The notes below the pieces were generated by a model. It saw nothing but the letters and a program-made list of their open reading frames with translations. It was not told where the DNA came from and did no database searches. Of a stretch of 64,000 nucleotides of DNA, positions 41,961 to 48,121 are shown piece after piece. The translations under genes and the position numbers were made by a program. The stretch comes from an uncultured Desulfuromonadales bacterium (GTDB lineage: Bacteria > Desulfobacterota > Desulfuromonadia > Geobacterales > Pseudopelobacteraceae): positions 1 through 64,000 of the forward strand of contig CAIPTY010000026.1 in assembly GCA_903868145.1 (NCBI GenBank), in the 5' to 3' direction. How positions within the stretch are numbered: position 1 is the stretch's first letter; each line of letters opens with the position of its first letter.

Positions 41961-41961
41961 T
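41931..41961 (+). promoter_or_regulatory. Candidate sigma-70-like promoter
   Basis: TTGACT - 19 bp - TATAAT. Confidence 0.45.
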
Positions 41962-41968
41962 TCCTCCC

Positions 41969-42409
41969 ATGCTGTTTCTCTCTTCTCGCATATCCAAGCA
42001 TCCACCCCGCCGAATCACTGCCGCGTTCATGACGTTGGTGTACTTCCTGATTGTACTGTTACCACTTGCTCCCGCTGCGCTGCATTCAAAAAGCGTCTCC
42101 CACGCGGTAACCGGAGAATGCAGCGGAGATTGCAAAATCTGTGGTTGCTCACCGGAGAGCAGCGCCCGTAAAACCTGTTGCTGTGCAAAAAAATTACAGA
42201 TGAAGGAGCAAGCGCACGAAGACGCCGACACTCCGGAATGCTGCAAAAAGAAACAGGCTCAAACAACGGTCATCCGCTGTGGATGCCCCTGCGGCGAACG
42301 CAAGCAGATCGCTTTTGCCGGCATCGGGAGTTTTGAAGTTATCCCGACCGGTTTTTCGGAAAGTTTTACACAGGATCACAATGAAACCTCCTTTACCCGG
42401 AGCTTATAA
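41969..42409 (+). CDS. Cys-rich membrane-anchored/secreted hypothetical protein
   Basis: TM LVYFLIVLLPLAPAAL then CSGDCKICGC, CCC, CC, CGCPC clusters. Confidence 0.65.
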   Translation: MLFLSSRISKHPPRRITAAFMTLVYFLIVLLPLAPAALHSKSVSHAVTGECSGDCKICGCSPESSARKTCCCAKKLQMKEQAHEDADTPECCKKKQAQTTVIRCGCPCGERKQIAFAGIGSFEVIPTGFSESFTQDHNETSFTRSL

Positions 42410-43771
42410 ATCCAGCGGACTCCGTACCTCCTTCATCGTTCTGACAGGCACACAGTGAGTGTAGATCATAGTTGTCTTCAGACTGGTGTGTCCCAGAAGT
42501 GTTTGAATCGTGCGGATGTCGTAATTCGCCTGCAGCAGATGGGTAGCAAATGAGTGGCGGAAGGTGTGGGCGGTAACTTTTTTGGGAATCTTCGCCTTAC
42601 GGACCGCATGATAAAGCGCCCCTTGAAGCTGCGATTCGTGAAGATGATAACGCCGCTGTTCTCCGGTTTCCTCCACCAAAGTCAGCGACTGTTGCGGAAA
42701 AACCCACTGGTGCATGAACTCCCTCGGAGCGTTGGGATATTTCTTTTCAACTGCATCATCCAGAAAGACGCCGGCGTATCCTGCCGCCAGATCCTGGTCA
42801 TGCAGCTTCGCCACCTTTTCTATCTGCACCTTCAATTCCTGCGTGATCGCCTCAGGAATCGGCACTGTCCGATCCTTTTTTCCCTTCCCATGCACCAAAA
42901 GTTTTCCATCATCAAAGTTGAAATCGCCCACCCGAATCTGCAGGCCTTCAAACAGCCGCAGTCCGCAGCCGAATAGCACTTTTACGAAGAGGTTGTAGGG
43001 GTAGTAGAGATATTTCAATATTGCATCAATCTCCGGCATGGAGAGCACCATCGGAATATAGAGTGATTTTTTCGCCCGTGCCACATCTTTGAGAATACCG
43101 AAATCCCTTTTCAGTGCATGACGAAAGAGAAACAGCAGGGAATTGAATGCCTGGTTTTGGGTTGATGCCGCAACTTTGCACTTCACGGCCAAATAGGTCA
43201 AATACTCTTTGACGTCAGTTGTTGACAATTCATGCGGCGACTTGTTCTTCAGGAACCGTTGAAACTGTCGTGACCAGTGAGCATAGGTTTTTAGGGTATT
43301 GCGTGAATAATGGCGCACTTTTATCTCACCCGCCAGTTTTTCCAGAACGTCATCCCATTCGAGCGAACCAGATTTTTCCTGGTAGCCGGCTTCGGAATAG
43401 TGTGCCTTTCGAGAGATGTTCGGTTCTGTTTTTGATACTTCCATCCGTATTTGTTCTCTTGGTTCTGGGTGTAGAACCGGAGCAGGAGTTGAATCTGCCG
43501 ACCTTACTTGCTCCAATTTGAGCATGTCGAAATACAAAGATACCGCATGGTATGCAAGGCGTCTCTGGTCGAACGATTGATTCTTTTCCTTTAATTTATT
43601 AATAAAAAGGCGAAGCTTCACGGTATTATCGCTTTCAATCTGATATTTTTCGCAGAAATCGAGGAAAAAATGGAGCCACTTTTTATATTCTTGAAACCGG
43701 TCTGGAGAGATGCCTTTCGTAACAAGGTGTGCACGGAAACCAGTTAAAATGATTGTAGGAATCTGAATCAT
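42404..43771 (-). CDS. Integron-type tyrosine recombinase (IntI family) with extra N-terminal domain
   Basis: IntI-like segment KYPNAPREFMHQWVFPQQSLTLVEETGEQRRYHLHESQLQGALYHAVRKAKI, catalytic HTFRHSFATHLLQANYDIRTIQTLLGHTSLKTTMIYTH and terminal VRSPLDL. Confidence 0.88.
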   Translation of the reverse strand: MIQIPTIILTGFRAHLVTKGISPDRFQEYKKWLHFFLDFCEKYQIESDNTVKLRLFINKLKEKNQSFDQRRLAYHAVSLYFDMLKLEQVRSADSTPAPVLHPEPREQIRMEVSKTEPNISRKAHYSEAGYQEKSGSLEWDDVLEKLAGEIKVRHYSRNTLKTYAHWSRQFQRFLKNKSPHELSTTDVKEYLTYLAVKCKVAASTQNQAFNSLLFLFRHALKRDFGILKDVARAKKSLYIPMVLSMPEIDAILKYLYYPYNLFVKVLFGCGLRLFEGLQIRVGDFNFDDGKLLVHGKGKKDRTVPIPEAITQELKVQIEKVAKLHDQDLAAGYAGVFLDDAVEKKYPNAPREFMHQWVFPQQSLTLVEETGEQRRYHLHESQLQGALYHAVRKAKIPKKVTAHTFRHSFATHLLQANYDIRTIQTLLGHTSLKTTMIYTHCVPVRTMKEVRSPLDL

Positions 43772-43856
43772 TAAAAACCCTTTTTTTGTTAATTTTATTT
43801 ACATCCTATCAAATAATACGTATACATACGAGCAATTTTCTAATGTTAGCACAGAT

Positions 43857-44219
43857 ATGGACGCCATGCTGAAAGATATGAAAACTCAAAGCCATTTGAA
43901 GCCGGGGCAGAAGGGGACAAAGCAACTGCTTGAGAAGTACGGTGACTCTTTGCTTTGTGTCCGGTATAGATACGATGAAAAACGCGGAGTACGGTTGAAG
44001 ACGGCTGAGATCATCGTCGAAGAAAAACCGTTCCGGCCTCCCTTGCGATACCGTGACGAAGATGTCGTCTCTGTAATCGTGTCGTTTACCGAAAATATTC
44101 TTCGGAATAAGCTGAAAGCTGCGGGAGGGAGATGGGATCCAGAAAAGAAGGTCTGGCATGTTTTGTATGGTTCAATTCATGGTGACACCGAACTGGAAGA
44201 GAGAATACTGCCAGATTGA
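43857..44219 (+). CDS. Hypothetical protein, first ORF after integrase
   Basis: 120 aa ORF (KYGDSLLCVRYRYDEKRGVRLKTAEIIVEEKPF...), divergent from integrase gene. Confidence 0.7.
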   Translation: MDAMLKDMKTQSHLKPGQKGTKQLLEKYGDSLLCVRYRYDEKRGVRLKTAEIIVEEKPFRPPLRYRDEDVVSVIVSFTENILRNKLKAAGGRWDPEKKVWHVLYGSIHGDTELEERILPD

Positions 44220-44241
44220 AGCAACAGGAACATGGGCATGA

Positions 44242-44427
44242 GTTGCTTATTTAAGGAACCATGGCAGAGAAACCTCGGCTCCTTATATAGGTAATATGCT
44301 CCCTATATAAGGAGCTTACTGGATAAGTAAAAAACGACTAAAAGCTACTTATATAAGTAACTTCACCGGTTACCTACGTAGGTAACATATTCCTTATATA
44401 GGCAACCGGTAGCCTATATAAGGAACA
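44242..44427. repeat. Array of seven 18-bp near-palindromes (noncoding)
   Basis: Starts 44242, 44278, 44298, 44344, 44369, 44389, 44409; e.g. GTTACCTACGTAGGTAAC, GCTCCCTATATAAGGAGC, GCTACTTATATAAGTAAC, GTAGCCTATATAAGGAAC. Confidence 0.92.
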
Positions 44428-44586
44428 TATCCCTTCCGTTGATGTACGAGTTGGAACTAAAAGAAAAAAACGAGGGACACTCCCCGGTTTTCTCGACCTA
44501 CGAACTCAAAAAAGCGCAACCACTTAAAATATGAATTCAGTTGGAATATAGGACTAAGTACTATATTGTTGTTTTAAGGTGACAGT

Positions 44587-44952
44587 GTGCGCGTATTCAA
44601 ATCAAAACATTTTTCACGATATGCGAGGAAGGAAGGCATTGAGGATACCGCGTTAGCAAATGCCATTCGCGAGATTGAGAGTGGTCTCGCTGATGGGGTT
44701 CTTGGCGGTGGATTAGTAAAGAAGCGTGTTGCCCGTGAAGGTGGCGGGAAAAGTAGCGGCTACAGAACGCTTATTGCGTTCTCGTCTGGCCGAAGGAGTC
44801 TGTTTTTATATGGTTTTGCAAAAAATGACCGTGACAATATTGGAGATGATGAATTGCATGAGCTACGGAAACTTTCTCAAATCTTTTTAGGACTCAACGA
44901 GGCAGAAATCGCTTCAGCCCTGGAAAATGAGAGCATGGAGGAAATTACATGA
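44587..44952 (+). CDS. RelE/HigB-like toxin
   Basis: FKSKHFSRYARKEGIEDTALANAIREIESGLADGVLGGGLVKKRVAREGGGKSSGYRTLIAFSSGRRSLFLYGFAKNDRDNI; overlaps HTH antitoxin ORF. Confidence 0.85.
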   Translation: MRVFKSKHFSRYARKEGIEDTALANAIREIESGLADGVLGGGLVKKRVAREGGGKSSGYRTLIAFSSGRRSLFLYGFAKNDRDNIGDDELHELRKLSQIFLGLNEAEIASALENESMEEIT

Positions 44953-45266
44953 CGAAACAATATAAAAGTAAAGTTTTTGCAGCTATCCACGAAACAGCCG
45001 AGGATTTCCACGCTGTCGGCATTATCGACACTAAAACTATGAGGGAATTTGATGCATCATGCCTCACTCCCGTTAAGAGCCTGGCACCCGATGAGATTGT
45101 TGCTACACGTACAAACATCGGCGTAAGCCAGTCTGTTTTCGCGCACTACCTGAATGTTGGCGTCAGCACCATCAGCAAATGGGAACGCGGGGAAAAACAT
45201 CCTAGCGGCACGGCACTCAAACTGCTCGATATTATTCGTAGAAAAGGACTGGAAGCCATTTCATGA
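44949..45266 (+). CDS. HTH (Xre/HigA-like) antitoxin
   Basis: ATRTNIGVSQSVFAHYLNVGVSTISKWERGEKHPSGTALKLLDII. Confidence 0.88.
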   Translation: MTKQYKSKVFAAIHETAEDFHAVGIIDTKTMREFDASCLTPVKSLAPDEIVATRTNIGVSQSVFAHYLNVGVSTISKWERGEKHPSGTALKLLDIIRRKGLEAIS

Positions 45267-45406
45267 CCTTCGAAGCCATTAAAAAACAACCGGGGAATGA
45301 GGGGGCAACTTTTCATACCCCTTTTTTTAGGAAGAGATGCCAAAGTGAAATGTCCAACAATCGGCGGCACACATTTTAGAAATTGGAAACCGCGAAGTTC
45401 CTAGCA

Positions 45407-45694
45407 TTAAAAGAATGTATCAATATCCCTCATGCCATGTAGAACCCTGACAATATTGATACCGCCGCTAATCGGCATATAAAAAATCAGGTACATGCCT
45501 ACTGGGAAACTTTGCAAACCGAAATGTAGTTCATCACGGTTTCGCCCCATATTCGGGAATAATGCGAGTTTTTGGCTTGTTTCCTCAATTTCATCAAGGA
45601 GTTTATCCGCATAGTAAGGGTTGTCTTGGGCAATGTATAACCAGATTTCGTCGAGATCATTTTCAGCCTCGGGGCTCTTAAGGATTCTCAACAT
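45407..45694 (-). CDS. ParE/RelE-like toxin
   Basis: ILKSPEAENDLDEIWLYIAQDNPYYADKLLDEIEETSQKLALFPNMGRNRDEL. Confidence 0.88.
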   Translation of the reverse strand: MLRILKSPEAENDLDEIWLYIAQDNPYYADKLLDEIEETSQKLALFPNMGRNRDELHFGLQSFPVGMYLIFYMPISGGINIVRVLHGMRDIDTFF

Positions 45695-45960
45695 CAGGCG
45701 TTAGCCTCGTTTTGTTGGGCAGCAAGCCGCTTACGACCTCGCGCCTTGATAACACTCACGTCTAATGTTGTTGGCTCACCGCTATTCAAGCCTTTCTTGA
45801 TTTCGGCTCTGAGTTCTTCAATACGCTGGAACTGTCTCCGGTCTCTCACTTCAAGAAGACGCAGTGCATCACGCATAACCTCGCTTGCAGAACCATAAAG
45901 TCCGCTCTCCACCTTACTTTTTACCAGTGTTTCGAGTTGTGGTGTAAGTGAAATGTTCAT
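45694..45960 (-). CDS. ParD-like antitoxin
   Basis: MNISLTPQLETLVKSKVESGLYGSASEVMRDALRLLEVRD; adjacent to ParE-like ORF. Confidence 0.88.
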   Translation of the reverse strand: MNISLTPQLETLVKSKVESGLYGSASEVMRDALRLLEVRDRRQFQRIEELRAEIKKGLNSGEPTTLDVSVIKARGRKRLAAQQNEANA

Positions 45961-46068
45961 TTTTTGCTCCTCCTTTGACCTAAATAATAACAGAGAATAA
46001 CAAGCTTTGTTATAAAAAAGTGAAGTCAGAAAATTATTTTGAAACCTATGAACCGAAGTGAACCGAAA

Positions 46069-46139
46069 TCCCAACCAACGGCAGCACCGGTCAGCGGGAA
46101 AAATCCCCCGCCGAGCCGGTGTGCCTTATCACGTTAGGC
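46069..46139. other. attC-like integron recombination site 1
   Basis: TCCCAAC...GGCAGCACCGGTCAGCGGG / CCCGCCGAGCCGGTGTGCC...GTTAGGC; imperfect palindrome with extrahelical G. Confidence 0.75.
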
Positions 46140-46349
46140 AGACAAAAGACGAATTAAATCAGAGATAAGCGGAAACTTGTATCCGGTTCTGACATAAGCC
46201 TTTGCTGCCTTCTCAATTTCATCAATACCAAATTCGGAGAGGTCGCGGAAATAGGACTTTAAGAGGTTTTGCCCCACTTCGCGCTCCGGAAAATTCAAGG
46301 ACAAATAAACCATAACTTCAGAGAATCTAACTGTATCGGTTGTTTCCAT
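46134..46349 (-). CDS. Small cassette ORF, weak resemblance to helicase-loader-like proteins
   Basis: 71 aa; SYFRDLSEFGIDEIEKAAKAYVRTGYKFPLISDLIRLL. Confidence 0.5.
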   Translation of the reverse strand: METTDTVRFSEVMVYLSLNFPEREVGQNLLKSYFRDLSEFGIDEIEKAAKAYVRTGYKFPLISDLIRLLSA

Positions 46350-46374
46350 AATCTACCTCCAGAAAGGAATATTT

Positions 46375-46575
46375 ATGACTGACTTCATTGAAAACAAATT
46401 AAAAAAGCTATCAGTAACTGAAATTGAAAACATCATTGCTAAAGCCATTTCAGACGCCACTGGAGAAGAATTTGAAGCCAAAATATCAGCCGTGGACTTT
46501 GGTAAAAGCCTATTACCAGAAGCAACTTTTAGCGTGAAGCTAGAGCATCCCAGGAAGTGGGGAAAGGATGCCTAA
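46375..46575 (+). CDS. Small hypothetical cassette ORF
   Basis: 66 aa ORF with RBS aaagga; its stop codon TAA lies within the GCCTAAC box of attC site 2. Confidence 0.6.
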   Translation: MTDFIENKLKKLSVTEIENIIAKAISDATGEEFEAKISAVDFGKSLLPEATFSVKLEHPRKWGKDA

Positions 46576-46644
46576 CCAGCCGGTTGCACTCCGCCCCGCC
46601 CGGAAAGGCTGGGCGAAGCGGGTGAACCGGGCACCCCGTTGAAC
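46570..46644. other. attC-like integron recombination site 2
   Basis: GCCTAAC CAGCCGGTTGCACTCCGCC ... GGCGAAGCGGGTGAACCGGGCACCCC GTTGAAC. Confidence 0.8.
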
Positions 46645-46690
46645 GACAAAAAAACCACTAACAGAAAAATCAAAATTTGAGGAGGCGTTT

Positions 46691-46955
46691 ATGGCATCTG
46701 GATATCCAATGTTTGGCAGTAAACTGAATTGAGCAGTACGATATTGCTCGCGATGCATTCAGACGCAAGTTGTATGCTGAATGTATTGAGGCGGTTGATA
46801 AGGCTATCAATGGGGATCAAGCGTCTTCTGGATACAAGCTGGAATGGCGCTTTCACCAGTTGAAAGGCACGGTAGTGCTTGGCTTTGCTGGATGTGATCC
46901 ATCGTTTATCAATCTGGCAGACGCTGAACAGTCCTTTCTGGCTGCCGCCCGCTAT
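46691..46955 (+). pseudogene. Frameshifted and 3'-truncated cassette gene
   Basis: MASGYPMFGSKL(frameshift)EQYDIARDAFRRKLYAECIEAVDKAINGDQASSGYKLEWRFHQLKGTVVLGFAGCDPSFINLADAEQSFLAAA; RBS gaggagg. Confidence 0.6.
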
Positions 46956-47238
46956 CTGCCTTTATTTCTACGAACTGCCCAGCCATCACTGTCCGTTCTG
47001 TATTCTTCAGAAAGAGTACGGCTACGTCGGCTACGCCCTCTATGCCACGCTGCTGGGCGGAGCAACCAGCGGCCTGGGCGCGGGAGCACTGGCGCCTTTT
47101 TCAGGATTTGAAAGCCTCTCCAAAGTCATTCCCCAGATTCAGCGACAGCTTACGGCGGTGACTCTGATTCTGTACCTGCTGTTTACCCTGATTGTTGTGG
47201 TAAGGATGCTGACGACATCATTCCGGCTGAGCGGATAA
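46956..47238 (+). pseudogene. 5'-truncated membrane protein gene (C-terminal remnant)
   Basis: ...ICLYFYELPSHHCPFCILQKEYGYVGYALYATLLGG... two TM helices, no own start; fused to cassette remnant. Confidence 0.55.
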
Positions 47239-47246
47239 TGAGCCAG

Positions 47247-48023
47247 TCACTGTGCGGCCACCGTCCGGGCCCGGACAAGATCCCGATACACCTCCAGCGG
47301 TTCCGCCCTCCCCTCCCTCACGTTCAATACCGTCAGGTGCAGATGGGTCGGCGACCGCTTCTTTGCCGCATTCAGACCGCTTCTGCCGACGCTTGCCAGC
47401 ACATCCCCCGGCTTGACAATCTCTCCCAGTTCCACCGAAAGCTCTCCATTGTGGGCATAATACACCAGCAGCTCGTTGGCCGGATCGTAGATCCAGATAT
47501 ATTTGCCGCCACGCAGGCCGCTGCCCTGCTCCCAATCCTTTTCAAGCGCCACAACGATTCCCCCCGTCATGGAGATAACCCTTACCGGTTTCCCGCTGCG
47601 GTCGTCAAGACTGTCCTGATTCCTGTCTCGAATGAAGATATCGTACGACGGGTGTCCGCCATGGCGGTTGCCGCTGAAAAAATCATACCCGCGCGGCATG
47701 AAACCGTGCCGTTTTCCCCGCCCGACAGCCCGCACGTCGTGGCCTGACAGCGGAAACACCCAGTCGGAACGCTGATAGTCTCCACCGCCGCTGCGGTTAT
47801 ACTCATCCCGCACGTCGGCCAGCAGCCGCCTGAACTCTGCCCGTGCAGATTTTTTCACTGTTCTGCCATCACGGATACGGGAATTGAGGTCATTGAAACG
47901 ACGGCACACCTCCGGCAGGGAAGTGAGTGCAGCAGGGCGTTCGCCCGGAACCGGCTCCGCGACGGCGAACGATGGTGCGGCGAAGAACATCAGGGACATA
48001 CAGGCGATATACAGGAGTTTCAC
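47247..48023 (-). CDS. M23-family peptidase-like protein (degenerate or atypical LytM)
   Basis: HGGHPSYDIFIRDRNQDSLDDRSGKPVRVISMTGGIVVA...YYAHNGELSVELGEIVKPGDVLASVGRSG...PTHLHLTV; GTG start. Confidence 0.8.
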   Translation of the reverse strand: MKLLYIACMSLMFFAAPSFAVAEPVPGERPAALTSLPEVCRRFNDLNSRIRDGRTVKKSARAEFRRLLADVRDEYNRSGGGDYQRSDWVFPLSGHDVRAVGRGKRHGFMPRGYDFFSGNRHGGHPSYDIFIRDRNQDSLDDRSGKPVRVISMTGGIVVALEKDWEQGSGLRGGKYIWIYDPANELLVYYAHNGELSVELGEIVKPGDVLASVGRSGLNAAKKRSPTHLHLTVLNVREGRAEPLEVYRDLVRARTVAAQ

Positions 48024-48121
48024 ACGGTATCCAGAGATAGAAAAATAGTCGCGTATTGCGGGAAAAAAGCATATCATCCCGACGGAATCGGGACAACACA
48101 AAACAACATCGGGAACTGAAC

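Noticed and set aside
43844-43850. GTTAGCA as attI crossover site
   Set aside because: Position is right but it violates GTTRRRY; too weak to call
44242-44427. Considered as CRISPR array or attC cluster
   Set aside because: Repeats are 18-bp variable dyads with 2-28 bp spacers, no constant direct repeat; lack RYYYAAC/GTTRRRY paired boxes
45285-45370. Possible IS-element end remnant after the HTH antitoxin
   Set aside because: Only a weak GGGG...CCCC-T7 hairpin (more likely a terminator); no transposase or terminal repeats
45714-45720. GTTGGGC as an attC core
   Set aside because: Lies inside the ParD coding sequence and has no paired palindromic arm
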